A stretch of DNA of 64,000 nucleotides, from NCBI RefSeq assembly GCF_000688255.1, contig NZ_JHYS01000001.1, forward strand, positions 388,865-452,864. Direction: 5' to 3'. Shown here piece after piece: positions 1 through 9,875 of this stretch. How positions within the stretch are numbered: position 1 is the stretch's first letter; the number at the start of each line of letters is the position of its first letter. The position numbers were made by a program, and so were the translations under genes. Below the pieces are notes generated by a model, which had not been told where the DNA came from, did no database searches, and was given only the letters and a program-made list of their open reading frames with translations. This DNA is from Simplicispira psychrophila DSM 11588 (GTDB taxonomy: Bacteria > Pseudomonadota > Gammaproteobacteria > Burkholderiales > Burkholderiaceae_C).

Positions 1-608
1 GCCGGTAATGCAGTCGGCAGCAGCTGCCAGCCGGTGACAAACAGCCCGCTGCTGCGCCCGCGCACCCACTGCAACAGCAAGACCTGGCCGGGGCGCCACT
101 GCGCTGCTTGCGGGTCATCGATCAACACTTGCTGCGGCCCGTCCAGGCCCGTCACCTGGACGATGAGTTGCGTGCCCCCGGCGGTGCGCGCGCTGGGCGG
201 TGTGAAGTGGCTGCCCAGCACCTCGGCCGCCACGGGCGGGAGCGATTGCGCGCCTTGCAGATTCAAGTGATGCCACCCCAGTGCACCGGCGCCAGCCACG
301 CACAGCACCAGCCACAGCGCCAAGCCAGCGCGCTGCACCGGGCGCCAGCCCCAGCGCCGGCCCGCCCAGCGCGTGGCCAGAAGGGCGATGCACAGCGCCA
401 CTACGCCCCACAGCAGCGGTGCCAGCACCGTCAGGGCATCGCGCGGCGGCGCGAACGGCGTGAGCGGCAACAGCGGCGTTTGCAAGCGGCGGTCGCTTTG
501 CCATTGCAGCAGCCAGCGCAGCCCTACCAGCGCCGCCGGCGGCGCAAACAGCAGCCACGCCGTGCGCTGCGCGCTGGGCGCGGGAGAAGTAGCAGTTTCT
601 TGCACCAC
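1..608 (-). CDS. hypothetical membrane protein, 3' end cut by window edge
   Basis: An open frame starts at GTG (two adjacent GTG codons, 608-606 and 605-603) just after the glyS stop and runs off the left edge, so only about 202 N-terminal residues are visible. Three hydrophobic segments can be seen at about residues 17-33, 55-75 and 90-108, followed by a soluble part with a repeated G-x-Q/L-V pattern rich in Gln and Gly. The gap to glyS is 7-10 bases, so it is probably co-transcribed with glyQS. No family was recognised. There is no clear ribosome binding site, but the frame stays open over the whole stretch with normal codon use for this genome. Confidence 0.6.
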   Translation of the reverse strand, partial: MVQETATSPAPSAQRTAWLLFAPPAALVGLRWLLQWQSDRRLQTPLLPLTPFAPPRDALTVLAPLLWGVVALCIALLATRWAGRRWGWRPVQRAGLALWLVLCVAGAGALGWHHLNLQGAQSLPPVAAEVLGSHFTPPSARTAGGTQLIVQVTGLDGPQQVLIDDPQAAQWRPGQVLLLQWVRGRSSGLFVTGWQLLPTALP

Positions 609-615
609 AGACGTT

Positions 616-2811
616 TTAAGCCGCCAAGCGCGACAAATCGGCCACGCGGTTCATGGCGTTGTGCAGCACCGTCAGCAGGCCCTGGCGGTTCAGGCGCAAA
701 TCGAGCTGCTCGGCGTTGACCATCACATCGTCAAAAAACGCATCGACTGGCGCGCGCAGCACCGCCAGGGTTTGCAGGCTGGCGGTGTAGTCGCCGGCTG
801 CAAACTGTGCATTGGCTTCGGGCACAAAGCGCTGCAGCGCAGCAAACAGATCTTGCTCGGCCTGCTCTTGCAGCAGGTCGGGGTTGACGTGGGCATCGAC
901 CGCACCGGCTTTTTTCAGGATATTGCCAACGCGCTTGTTGGCGGCGGCCAAGGCCGGCGCCTCGGGCAAAGCGGCAAAGGCGCGCACCGCCGCCAATTGC
1001 TTTTGCACCAGCGACAGCCGTTGTGGACGCAGTGCCAGCACGGCATCGACCTCTTGCGCGCTGTAGCCCTGCTCGCGCAGGCTGCCGGCGAGGCGGTCGT
1101 AGATGAAATCGGCCAGTGCCGCTAACGCAGCGGGCGCGTCTTCAATCTTGTCGCCAAACGCGGGCGCGGCGCTGGCCAGCAGGGCCGTGACGTCCAGTGG
1201 CAGGTCTTTTTCCACCAACATGCGAATCACGCCCAGCGCGTGGCGGCGCAGCGCAAACGGGTCGCGGTCGCCGGTGGGCAGGTTGCCAATGCCGAACATG
1301 CCGACCAGGGTTTCCAGCTTGTCGGCCAGCGCCACCACCATGCCGACATTTTGGCGCGGCAGGGTGTCCCCGGCAAAACGCGGCTTGTAGTGGTCTTCAA
1401 TGGCAAAGGCGACATCGTCGGGCAGACCGTCGTTGACGGCGTAATAACCGCCCATCACGCCTTGCAGCTCCGGGAACTCGCCCACCATATCGGTGAGCAA
1501 ATCGGTCTTGGCCAGCAGCGCGGCGTTGTCCACACAGGTCAGCAGGTAGTCCTGCACAATCTCGGCGTCCTGCGTGCCGTCCACTTGGTGGCGCTCGGCC
1601 AGCGCCTCGAACAAAGGCACCGCAATGGCGTGGGCGATGGCGCGTACACGCTTCACGCGCTCGCCCTGGGTGCCCAATTTGTTGTGATAAACGACTTTAT
1701 CGAGTTGTTCAACGCGGCTGTGCAGCGTCTTTTTGCGGTCTTGGTCGAAAAAGAATTTGGCATCGGCCAGGCGCGGGCGCACCACGCGCTCGTTGCCGCC
1801 AATCACCAGGCTCGCGTCATCCGGCGTGATGTTGCTGACCACCAAGAACTGGTGCGTCAACTGGCCGTCGGCGTCCAGCAGCGGGAAGTATTTTTGATTG
1901 GCCTTCATCGTCAAAATCAGGCACTCGGGCGGCACGCCCAAGAACTCTTTTTCAAACGCGCAGGTCAGCACATTCGGCCGTTCCACCAGCGCCGTCACTT
2001 CGTCCAGCAGCGCGGCGTCGTCAATCGGGCGCACGCCGTTGCCGATCTGGGCGGCGGCGGCGGTCAGCTGGCGCACGATGTCAGCGCGGCGCTCGGTGAA
2101 CGAGGCAATCACTGCGCCTTCATTGGCCAACTGACCGGCGTAGCTGTCGGCATCGCGCAGCACCACCGGCGACACCGTGGCTTCAAAGCGGTGGCCTTGG
2201 GTTTGGTTGCTGGCGCTCAATCCCAGCGCCTTGACTGGCACCACGGTAGCGCCGTGCAGCGCCACCAAGCCGTGTGCCGGGCGCACAAAGTGCACGCTGC
2301 TCCAGCCGGGCTGCTCGCAGTTGCTTTGCAGCTGGTAGTTCATCACCTTGGGAATCGGCAGCTTGGCCAGTGCTTCAAGCAGGGCCTTTTGCAGGCCGTC
2401 TTGCAGGCTGGCGCCGGGCTGGACGCTGTTGTAGAACAGCGCTTCGGCCTTGCCGTCCGGGGCGCGTTGCAGCGCCGCGACCAGCGCGACAGCGTCGGAC
2501 ACATCGGCACCGAGGGCGGCCAGCTTTTTCAGCAGCGCCGGACTGGCGTTGCCGCTGGCGTCCAGGCCGACGGCGACGGGCATCAGCTTTTGCTGCACCG
2601 TGCGGTCGGCGGCGCGCGCAGCGACAGCGGTGATGTGCGCAGCCAAACGGCGCGGCGTGGCGTAGGCCGTCACCACCGAGGCGGCGGTCGCCAAGCCTTG
2701 GACCTGGAGTTGCTCGGCCAGCACGTTGGCAAAGGCCTCACCGAGTTTTTGCAACACCTTGGGCGGCAGTTCTTCAACAAACAGTTCAACGAGAAGATTT
2801 TGGGTGGTCAT
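616..2811 (-). CDS. glyS: glycyl-tRNA synthetase beta subunit
   Basis: This is the beta chain of the alpha2-beta2 type glycyl-tRNA synthetase, which works with GlyQ to charge tRNA-Gly in the cytoplasm. The 731-residue product begins with the family signature NLLVELFVEELPPK and carries the central MKANQKYFPL and FFFDQDRKK segments and an HD-like region (around GEFPELQGVMG). The C-terminal part is the DALR-type tRNA-binding domain, ending near HNAMNRVADLS. Length is slightly above the usual ~690. It lies 21 bases downstream of glyQ in the same direction, as is normal for this pair. Confidence 0.97.
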   Translation of the reverse strand: MTTQNLLVELFVEELPPKVLQKLGEAFANVLAEQLQVQGLATAASVVTAYATPRRLAAHITAVAARAADRTVQQKLMPVAVGLDASGNASPALLKKLAALGADVSDAVALVAALQRAPDGKAEALFYNSVQPGASLQDGLQKALLEALAKLPIPKVMNYQLQSNCEQPGWSSVHFVRPAHGLVALHGATVVPVKALGLSASNQTQGHRFEATVSPVVLRDADSYAGQLANEGAVIASFTERRADIVRQLTAAAAQIGNGVRPIDDAALLDEVTALVERPNVLTCAFEKEFLGVPPECLILTMKANQKYFPLLDADGQLTHQFLVVSNITPDDASLVIGGNERVVRPRLADAKFFFDQDRKKTLHSRVEQLDKVVYHNKLGTQGERVKRVRAIAHAIAVPLFEALAERHQVDGTQDAEIVQDYLLTCVDNAALLAKTDLLTDMVGEFPELQGVMGGYYAVNDGLPDDVAFAIEDHYKPRFAGDTLPRQNVGMVVALADKLETLVGMFGIGNLPTGDRDPFALRRHALGVIRMLVEKDLPLDVTALLASAAPAFGDKIEDAPAALAALADFIYDRLAGSLREQGYSAQEVDAVLALRPQRLSLVQKQLAAVRAFAALPEAPALAAANKRVGNILKKAGAVDAHVNPDLLQEQAEQDLFAALQRFVPEANAQFAAGDYTASLQTLAVLRAPVDAFFDDVMVNAEQLDLRLNRQGLLTVLHNAMNRVADLSRLAA

Positions 2812-2832
2812 GTGTGTGTCTCTTACTGCGCT

Positions 2833-3792
2833 TCAGGCGGCTTTTTTCTGGGCGGTCTGTGCGGACTGCGCTTTGGCCAGCTCGGCCAGCACTTCGTCGG
2901 CCCAGGCGCGTGGCGCCATCGGAAAGCCCAAGCGTGCGCGGCTGTCGAGGTAGCTTTTGGCCACGGCGCGCGCCATGTTGCGGATGCGGCCAATGTAGGC
3001 AGCGCGCTCGGTGACAGAAATCGCACCGCGTGCGTCCAGCAGGTTGAAGCTGTGCGCAGCCTTCAAAACTTGCTCGTAGGCCGGCAACGCCAGTTGTTCG
3101 GCAATCAGGTGCTGCGCTTGCTTTTCGTGCGCGGCAAAGGCGGTGAACAAGAAATCGGCATCGGCGTGCTCAAAGTTGTAGGTCGATTGCTCGACCTCGT
3201 TTTGCTTGTAGACGTCGCCGTAAGTCAGCTTCGTGCCATCGGCGCCTTCCGTCCACACCAGGTTGTAGACGTTGTCCACGCCTTGCAGGTACATCGCCAA
3301 GCGCTCTAGGCCGTAGGTGATTTCGCCGGTCGCCGGTTTGCAGTCGATGCCGCCGACCTGCTGGAAATAGGTGAACTGTGTCACTTCCATGCCGTTCAGC
3401 CAAACCTCCCAGCCCAAGCCCCACGCGCCCAGCGTTGGGTTTTCCCAGTCGTCTTCGACGAAGCGGATGTCGTTCTTTTTCAAATCGAAGCCAAGCGCTT
3501 CGAGGCTGCCTAAATACAGCTCCAAGATGTTGGCCGGCGCGGGTTTCAGCACCACTTGGTATTGGTAGTAATGCTGCAAACGGTTGGGGTTTTCGCCGTA
3601 GCGGCCATCCTTGGGACGGCGGCTGGGCTGGACGTAGGCGGCCTTCCACGGCTCGGGGCCGATGGCGCGCAAAAAGGTCGCGGTGTGCGAGGTGCCGGCG
3701 CCGACTTCCATGTCGTAAGGCTGCAAAAGTGCGCAGCCCTGGGCGTCCCAGTAGGTCTGCAGTTTCAGGATGATTTGTTGGAATGTGAGCAT
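2833..3792 (-). CDS. glyQ: glycyl-tRNA synthetase alpha subunit
   Basis: The catalytic alpha chain of tetrameric glycyl-tRNA synthetase, 319 residues. The protein starts [15 protein letters not shown], the conserved N-terminus of the family, so ATG at 3792 is chosen over an upstream in-frame ATG at 3858. Class II motifs are visible: [16 protein letters not shown] (motif 2 region) and [13 protein letters not shown] (motif 3 region), together with the invariant stretch [15 protein letters not shown]. It forms an operon with glyS. In many relatives lnt lies upstream; here the upstream region instead carries dispersed repeats. Confidence 0.97.
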   Translation of the reverse strand: MLTFQQIILKLQTYWDAQGCALLQPYDMEVGAGTSHTATFLRAIGPEPWKAAYVQPSRRPKDGRYGENPNRLQHYYQYQVVLKPAPANILELYLGSLEALGFDLKKNDIRFVEDDWENPTLGAWGLGWEVWLNGMEVTQFTYFQQVGGIDCKPATGEITYGLERLAMYLQGVDNVYNLVWTEGADGTKLTYGDVYKQNEVEQSTYNFEHADADFLFTAFAAHEKQAQHLIAEQLALPAYEQVLKAAHSFNLLDARGAISVTERAAYIGRIRNMARAVAKSYLDSRARLGFPMAPRAWADEVLAELAKAQSAQTAQKKAA

Positions 3793-3912
3793 GGCTTTTT
3801 CAGGACACGCGCCAGGCCAATCCTGGGCGGACAGTAAAGGAGCGCGCAGCGCGCGCAAAAAGAGATTTTAAGGGGCACCTGCGGCGAGAGATTCTGGGGA
3901 CAAGGGCAGCGC

Positions 3913-4026
3913 CCACAAATCAAAATTAATAGCTAGCACCGCACGCATCTAAACACTTTTAATCACTAAATCATCTAAAACCCTTTAAATACGTGCGGTA
4001 GTAGCTCACTTTTTAATATAGCTAGA
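3913..4026. repeat. ATAGCT-type dispersed repeat, inverted pair
   Basis: In the 344-base gene-free stretch between glyQ and the SPFH gene there is a long inverted repeat. AATTAATAGCTAGCACCGCACG at about 3926-3947 pairs with CGTGCGGTAGTAGCT at about 3992-4006, with further symmetric AT-rich flanks. It belongs to the same dispersed family seen at several other sites in this window, with TAATAGCT cores and short intervening sequence. No gene is seen in this gap. Confidence 0.6.
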
Positions 4027-4032
4027 GCACTC

Positions 4033-4068
4033 TGTCGGGTTACGCCCTTTGGGCTAACCCGACCTACG
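4033..4068. repeat. REP-like palindrome GTCGGGTTACG...
   Basis: A palindromic element TGTCGGGTTACGCCC / GGGCTAACCCGACCTACG lies about 70 bases upstream of the SPFH gene. An identical copy is at 5321-5356 and a reverse-oriented variant at 5268-5299, so the SPFH gene is bracketed by the same element. It has the form of the REP-type extragenic palindromes common in proteobacteria. Confidence 0.8.
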
Positions 4069-4136
4069 AATAAAGCCTGCAGCACCGCGCATCCCTAAAA
4101 TGCCCACCACCCCAGCCACACCCCACGGAGCACCGC

Positions 4137-5249
4137 ATGAGTCTGATGAATTTCATTACTAAGCAACTAATTGAAGTCATCGAGTGGACGGACGACTCGC
4201 GCGATACGCTGTCGTACCGCTGGCCCGACGAGGACAAGGAAATCAAAAACGGCGCACAACTCATCGTGCGCGAGTCGCAGCAGGTGCAGTTTGTCTCTGC
4301 CGGCCAGTTTGCTGACCTGTTCCAGCCCGGCAAGTACAGCCTGACCACCGAAAATATCCCCCTCCTGTCCACCCTGCGCGGCTGGAAATACGGCTTCCAG
4401 TCGCCCTTCAAATGCGACGTGTATTACCTCAATACACGCCTGTTCACCGGCAACAAATGGGGCACCTCCAACCCGGTGATGATGCGCGACAAGGACTTTG
4501 GCGTGGTGCGCCTGCGCGCCTTTGGCTCCTACGATTTCCGCATTGTCGAAGCGCCCAAGTTCTTGAAAGAAGTCGCTGGCACCGACCAAAATTTCCGCCT
4601 CGACGAGTTTGCCGACACCATGCGCTCGCGCATCGTCAGCGTGTTTACCGAAGCCTTGGCGCGCGCCCAGGTCCCGGCGCTGGACGTGGCCACGCGCTAC
4701 TCGGAAATGGGTGAGGCGCTGCTGCAGCTGATCAACCCGGCCATGCGCGAGAAGTACGGCCTGGAGATCACCACCTTCCTGCTGGAAAACGTCTCGGTGC
4801 CACCCGAGGTCGAGCAGGCCATCGACAAGCGCTCTAGCATGGGCGTGATTGGCAACCTGAACGATTACGTCAAATACCAGATGGGCCAGGCCATGACCGC
4901 TGGCGGTGACGCCAGCACTGCCGCCACCCTGCCGGCCACCATGGCTATGGGCTTTGGCATGGCGCAAGAGATGATGCGCAGCATGCAGTCCGGTGGCCAA
5001 GGCCAAGCGGCAGGTAGTTCGGCGCCGCACGACCCATTCGCGCCCCCAGCCGCCAGCGCACCGGCGCCAGCCGCTGCACCTGCCAGCGCGGCCCCGCAAG
5101 TGCTGACGCCGGCCCAAGCCGCGCAGGCGCTGGGCGTATCGGAAGCAGACGTCATGACCGAGATCACCGCTGGCAACCTGAAGGCTCGCCAAATTGGCAG
5201 CCAGTGGCGCATTGCGCAAAGCGCGCTGGACGAGTTTTTGCGCGGATAA
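4137..5249 (+). CDS. SPFH (virion-core-like) domain protein fused to an HTH domain
   Basis: A 370-residue protein. Residues 1 to about 245 look like the SPFH/Band-7 branch annotated as virion core protein (start MSLMNFITKQLIEVIEW, then SAGQFADLFQPGKYSL and VPPEVEQAIDKRSSMG). Residues about 246-320 are a low-complexity Ala/Pro/Gly/Gln linker. The last 48 residues (from LTPAQAAQALGVS) resemble the excisionase/MerR-type helix-turn-helix, with the usual IGSQWRI wing and a final helix. There is no signal peptide or clear TM segment. The following gene, 127 bases away, encodes a zinc-ribbon membrane protein that often accompanies this SPFH type. The cellular role is unknown; a membrane-associated scaffold is an inference. 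Confidence 0.8.
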   Translation: MSLMNFITKQLIEVIEWTDDSRDTLSYRWPDEDKEIKNGAQLIVRESQQVQFVSAGQFADLFQPGKYSLTTENIPLLSTLRGWKYGFQSPFKCDVYYLNTRLFTGNKWGTSNPVMMRDKDFGVVRLRAFGSYDFRIVEAPKFLKEVAGTDQNFRLDEFADTMRSRIVSVFTEALARAQVPALDVATRYSEMGEALLQLINPAMREKYGLEITTFLLENVSVPPEVEQAIDKRSSMGVIGNLNDYVKYQMGQAMTAGGDASTAATLPATMAMGFGMAQEMMRSMQSGGQGQAAGSSAPHDPFAPPAASAPAPAAAPASAAPQVLTPAQAAQALGVSEADVMTEITAGNLKARQIGSQWRIAQSALDEFLRG

Positions 5250-5267
5250 AACGCAGCTACGCTACCT

Positions 5268-5299
5268 CGTAGGTCGGGTTAGCGCAGCGTAACCCGACA
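5268..5299. repeat. REP-like palindrome, reverse orientation
   Basis: CGTAGGTCGGGTTAGCG pairs with GCGTAACCCGACA. It is the same element as at 4033-4068 but in reverse orientation with a shorter, different loop. With the copy at 5321-5356 it forms a head-to-head doublet between the SPFH gene and the zinc-ribbon gene, typical of paired REP elements. Confidence 0.8.
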
Positions 5300-5320
5300 T
5301 TCTCAGCACCCCAGAGCACC

Positions 5321-5356
5321 TGTCGGGTTACGCCCTTTGGGCTAACCCGACCTACG
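5321..5356. repeat. REP-like palindrome, forward orientation
   Basis: TGTCGGGTTACGCCC / GGGCTAACCCGACCTACG, identical to the copy at 4033-4068. It ends 20 bases before the start codon of the zinc-ribbon gene, so a stem here would lie in that gene's leader. Confidence 0.8.
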
Positions 5357-5376
5357 GGCTCAAGTCATCGCCTCAC

Positions 5377-6510
5377 ATGCCACCCTCCACCACCACCATC
5401 CCGCCACCCGCCCAGCCGGCGATGGTCAAAAAGCACCCCTGCCCGGAGTGCGGCGCCAACCTGGAATGGAGCGCAACACGCCAGTCGCTGCAATGCCCGT
5501 ACTGCGGCACGCTGGTGCCGTGGTCGGACGAGCAACGCGAGCAGTTGGGCAGCGAAGTGGCAGAGCAAGACCTGCAAGCGGCTCTGCGCAACCCCAGCGC
5601 CGGGCGCGGCTGGGGCCAAGAGCGGCGCGAGGTCCAGTGCCAAAACTGCCAGGCGATTTCGGTGTTTGTCGATGGCCGGGTGGCGCAGCGCTGCGACTTT
5701 TGCGGCTCGCCGGCCATCGTGGCGCACGAGGAGCGCAACGACGCCATCACGCCACAAAGCATCCTGCCGTTCAAGATCAGCGACGGCCAGGTGCGCGAGC
5801 GTATCCGCCAGTGGTATGGCTCGCGCTGGTTTGCGCCCAACAAGCTCAAAAACGCCGCGCTGACCGACACGCTGCGCGGCGCCTACCTGCCCTATTGGAC
5901 GTTTGACGCCCATGTCGATGCCAGCTGGCAGGCCGATGCCGGTTATTACTACTACGTCACCGAGCAGTACCGCGACAGCAACGGCAATACGCAAACCCGC
6001 CAAGTGCGTCAGGTGCGCTGGGAGAGGGCGTCGGGTGATTTAAAACATTTCTTTGACGATGAATTAGTGCCCGGCACCGTCGGCGTGCATGAAAAGCTGC
6101 TGCGCCAAATCGAGCCGTTCCCGACCACCACCGACCTACAGCCGTACACGCCCGAATTTGTGCGCGGCTGGACGGTGGAGCGCTATCAGATCGACCTGGG
6201 CCGCGCCGCCCAGCGCAACGAAAAAGACATGGACGCGCAGGTGCAGCAGCTGTGCTCGGCCCAAGTGCCTGGCGACACCCAGCGCAACCTGCGCGTGCAG
6301 TGCCAGTACCAAGGCCGCACCTTCAAGCACATCCTGGTGCCGGTGTGGCTGGTCGGTTACACCTACGGGCGCACAACCTATCAGGTAGTGGCCAATGGCT
6401 ACACCGGCACCATCGCCGGTGAGCAGCCGTACAGCTGGGTCAAGATTTTCTTCACCGCGCTGCTGGTGATCAGCGTGATAGCGCTGGTGCTGGCGGGCTC
6501 AGGGCGCTGA
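5377..6510 (+). CDS. zinc-ribbon protein with C-terminal membrane anchor
   Basis: A 377-residue protein. Two zinc ribbons lie at the N-terminus: C22-x2-C25 with C40-x2-C43, and a second pair at about residues 88-108 (CQNC ... CDFC). A large central region is rich in Trp, Tyr and Gln (LPYWTFDAHVDASW, repeated QVRQVRW), and one hydrophobic segment at about residues 355-373 is followed by a short basic tail. This is the type often labelled primosomal protein N'-like or TFIIB-type zinc ribbon, but no helicase motifs are present and those names should not be trusted. Its place after the SPFH-HTH gene suggests a common membrane-associated function. Confidence 0.75.
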   Translation: MPPSTTTIPPPAQPAMVKKHPCPECGANLEWSATRQSLQCPYCGTLVPWSDEQREQLGSEVAEQDLQAALRNPSAGRGWGQERREVQCQNCQAISVFVDGRVAQRCDFCGSPAIVAHEERNDAITPQSILPFKISDGQVRERIRQWYGSRWFAPNKLKNAALTDTLRGAYLPYWTFDAHVDASWQADAGYYYYVTEQYRDSNGNTQTRQVRQVRWERASGDLKHFFDDELVPGTVGVHEKLLRQIEPFPTTTDLQPYTPEFVRGWTVERYQIDLGRAAQRNEKDMDAQVQQLCSAQVPGDTQRNLRVQCQYQGRTFKHILVPVWLVGYTYGRTTYQVVANGYTGTIAGEQPYSWVKIFFTALLVISVIALVLAGSGR

Positions 6511-6533
6511 GTGCCTCACACCAGCACCACCAA

Positions 6534-8540
6534 TCACGGCAAATCGCGGCTTGGATCGGGCGTCGTGGCATCGCGCGGGCCGATCTGGCCGAGGCGGCTT
6601 CTCAAAGACTGCGGCTGGCCGGTCAAGATGGCGGCGTAGTTGGTGGTGTTGGACAGCACCTTCTTGACGTAGTCGCGCGTTTCAGCAAACGGCACGTTCT
6701 CGGCCCAGATGGCAGCGTCCAGCACCGGGCCGTTGCGCCAGTTGCGCGGGCGCCCGGGGCCGGCGTTGTAGGCTGCGGCGGCCATCGGCATGGAACCGGC
6801 AAAGTCGTCCAGCGCCAGCTTGAGGTATGCCGTGCCGATGGTGATGTTGGTGTCGCGGTCGTTCAACTGCGCCGGCGTGAAGCTGGTCAGGCCGATTTTT
6901 TTGGCCGTCCAGCGCGCCGTCGCCGGCATCACCTGCATCAGGCCCGAGGCACCCACGCCCGAGCGCGCATCCATGATGAAGCGGCTTTCCTGGCGGATCA
7001 GGCCGTAAACGTAAGCCGGGTCCAGGCCAATGGTCTGGCTGCGCGCCACCACCGTGCTTTGGTAGGGCATCGGAAAGCGCTGCGTGTAATCAAACACGGT
7101 TTTGGTGCGCTCGCTGGTGTTGATGCAGCGATCCCAGACCTCGCGCTGGCAAGCCAAGTCGGCGGCAGCCAGCAATTCACGCTCGCTCATGCCACCTGGG
7201 TTGTGCAGGTTGGTGGCGTAGTTCCACTCACGCACGCCCTCACTGCGCAGGCCGATGGCAATGGCGTACAAGGCGCGGTTCAGCGCCGGGTTGGCACGCA
7301 CCAAGGCCTTTTCCTGGGTGGTGAGCGGCGCGGGCGCCGGTGGCACCGTGATGCGTTGGCCCAGATCTTCCAGCGCCAGCTGCTCATAAAAGCCGCGCTG
7401 GCTGGCAATGCCCTGCAGCAGCAGCTGCGCCTCGGCGCGCTGCTCGTCGCCCGGCCGATCCTGCAACAGGGCATGTGCCCTCCAGTACGCCCAGGTGCTG
7501 TCCTGGCGTGCTTCGGCGCTCATGGCATTGATGGTTTTGCTCACCGTTTTCCACTCGCCGGCGCGCAGGGCGGCGCGCACTTTCCAGCCCAGCAGGTCGT
7601 CGTTCAGGTCCGCGTCCTTGGCCACTTTCTTGAAGTAGTCCATGGCCGTGGGCGAGAGGCGAAACGCCGCCTGCTTGCCGATCACGCCCCAGGTCCAGTT
7701 GCGTTCTTCGGGCGTCAGCTGGCCGCCCCATTTGTTCTCCAGCAGACTGGCCGCGCCGTCGGGGTCGCTGCTGGCCAGGCGGATCAGCCCCAACACCATC
7801 AGCTCCTGGCGCTGGCGCGTTGGCGCCGTGGCGCGGCTGTGCAGAAATTTCAGCGGGTTGCTGCTCAACTCAATCAGCTGCGGCAGCATGTCGGGCGCCA
7901 CGATGGTGATGGCGTTGCGCGCTGCGCGCACACGGTTGGCCTCCACCGCCAGGCGCGCCTTGCGCCAGACATCCAGCGCTGGCAGCTGGCGCGCAGTAAA
8001 CAGCTCGCCCGCCGCGTAGGTGCAGCCATCGTCGCCCTCGCGCTGGGCATACCAGTTGTCGCGCACCTGCGCCACCGCAGCCGCCGGCATGGCGGCGCCC
8101 ATGTTCTCGATGGTCAGGGCGTAGCAGCGCACCTCACGGTCATCCGACATACGGTAATACGGGTGCTGCGCGGCAAAGCGGCCCCAGTCGCGCCGCTGGC
8201 CAAGCAACAGCAGCCAGTCATTGCGCAGGCGGTCTTCCTGGTAACTGCCGGCATAGCGCTGCAAGAAGGCGGATACTTCGGCGTCGCTGGCTTCGCCCAA
8301 ACGCAGGCGCAGCTCCCAGTACGCAGCCCACGGTTCCAGTGCATGGCCGCGCGCGCCGGGCAGCAGCAAGCTGAGCTTTTTGCGATCCAACTTGCGAAAC
8401 GCCTGTTGCATCTCGACCAGGGTGGCATCGCCCTGGGCTGGTGCTGTAGGCTGCGCAGCAACCTGGGCGGACAAGGGAAAAGCGGCGGTGGCGAGCACGG
8501 CACACGCCGCCAGTGGTGTCAAAATCTTGAGCAATTGCAT
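6534..8540 (-). CDS. soluble lytic murein transglycosylase (Slt family)
   Basis: Cleaves the MurNAc-GlcNAc bond of peptidoglycan in the periplasm with 1,6-anhydro product formation. The 668-residue protein has a signal peptide (MQLLKILTPLAACAVLATAA), a long alpha-helical superhelix region and a C-terminal GH23 domain. That domain shows IRQESRF (catalytic Glu), GASGLMQVMPATA and AAAYNAGPGRPRNW. ATG at 8540 is preferred to the upstream frame start because it begins the signal peptide. Divergent from the cyclo-ligase gene with only 14 bases between start codons, so the two promoters must overlap the partner's coding region. anmK at 19.4 kb would recycle the products. Confidence 0.93.
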   Translation of the reverse strand: MQLLKILTPLAACAVLATAAFPLSAQVAAQPTAPAQGDATLVEMQQAFRKLDRKKLSLLLPGARGHALEPWAAYWELRLRLGEASDAEVSAFLQRYAGSYQEDRLRNDWLLLLGQRRDWGRFAAQHPYYRMSDDREVRCYALTIENMGAAMPAAAVAQVRDNWYAQREGDDGCTYAAGELFTARQLPALDVWRKARLAVEANRVRAARNAITIVAPDMLPQLIELSSNPLKFLHSRATAPTRQRQELMVLGLIRLASSDPDGAASLLENKWGGQLTPEERNWTWGVIGKQAAFRLSPTAMDYFKKVAKDADLNDDLLGWKVRAALRAGEWKTVSKTINAMSAEARQDSTWAYWRAHALLQDRPGDEQRAEAQLLLQGIASQRGFYEQLALEDLGQRITVPPAPAPLTTQEKALVRANPALNRALYAIAIGLRSEGVREWNYATNLHNPGGMSERELLAAADLACQREVWDRCINTSERTKTVFDYTQRFPMPYQSTVVARSQTIGLDPAYVYGLIRQESRFIMDARSGVGASGLMQVMPATARWTAKKIGLTSFTPAQLNDRDTNITIGTAYLKLALDDFAGSMPMAAAAYNAGPGRPRNWRNGPVLDAAIWAENVPFAETRDYVKKVLSNTTNYAAILTGQPQSLRSRLGQIGPRDATTPDPSRDLP

Positions 8541-8554
8541 GGGGGAATTATGTG

Positions 8555-9127
<573 letters not shown>

Positions 9128-9170
9128 CCGGGCGGCTCCGCGCAATCCATCCCTGAAAGGCAGGCCCGCC

Positions 9171-9854
9171 ATGCTCAAGCTGTATATCGGCAGTAAAAAT
9201 TACTCGTCCTGGTCGCTGCGCCCCTGGCTGCTGATGCGCCAGACTGGGATTGCCTTTGATGAGGTGGTGGTGCGCTTTGACAGCTTTGCTGCCGACTCGC
9301 AGTTCAAGCGGACACTGCAGGGCATCAGCCCGACCGGCAAAGTGCCGGTGCTGGTCGATGGCGACCGGGTGGTGTGGGACACGTTGGCGATTGCCGAAAC
9401 CCTGGCCGAACAATATCCGGACAAGCAGCTGTGGCCGCAGGACGCGCACGCCCGCGCCCAGGCGCGCAGCGTGGTGGCCGAAATGCACAGCGGCTTTACC
9501 GCGCTGCGCAGCGCCTGCCCGCAAAACATCGAAGCACAGCTGCCGGACACCGGCGCCCTGCTCTGGCGCGACCAGCCCGCCGTGCGCGCCGACGTCGCCC
9601 GCTTGGTCGAGATGTGGAGCGCGCTGCTAGCGCAGCACGGTGGCCCGATGCTGCTGGGCGACTTCAGCATTGCCGATGCGTTTTTTGCCCCGGTATGCAT
9701 GCGCCTGGTGACCTATGCCCTGCCCGTGCCGGCACACATTGGCGCCTACATCGACCGCGTGCGCGCCCTGCCGGCGATGCAGGACTGGATTGCCGGCGCA
9801 CTGGCCGAGCAGGACTTTCGCGCTTTTGAGGAGCCGTACCGGCTACAGCGCTGA
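9171..9854 (+). CDS. glutathione S-transferase
   Basis: 227 residues with an N-terminal thioredoxin-fold GST domain (NYSSWSLRPWLLMRQ, then SPTGKVPVLVDGDRVVWDT) and a C-terminal helical domain (MLLGDFSIADAFFAP). Ser residues following the first beta strand are candidates for glutathione activation. ATG at 9171 is preceded by an AAAGGCAGG ribosome site and starts the canonical MLKLYIGSKNYSSW, so the longer in-frame start at 9108, which would overlap the cyclo-ligase gene, is not used. Substrate unknown. Confidence 0.92.
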   Translation: MLKLYIGSKNYSSWSLRPWLLMRQTGIAFDEVVVRFDSFAADSQFKRTLQGISPTGKVPVLVDGDRVVWDTLAIAETLAEQYPDKQLWPQDAHARAQARSVVAEMHSGFTALRSACPQNIEAQLPDTGALLWRDQPAVRADVARLVEMWSALLAQHGGPMLLGDFSIADAFFAPVCMRLVTYALPVPAHIGAYIDRVRALPAMQDWIAGALAEQDFRAFEEPYRLQR

Positions 9855-9875
9855 GAGGACAGCGCGCCCTGCTTT

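Noticed and set aside
1240..3309. A 689-codon open frame on the plus strand opposite glyS and glyQ
   Set aside because: It is the antisense shadow of two well-identified synthetase genes in GC-rich DNA; its translation is rich in His, Gln and Arg with no domain.
5377..6510. Annotation as primosomal protein N' / helicase
   Set aside because: No Walker or DEAH motifs are present; only zinc ribbons and a C-terminal TM segment are seen.
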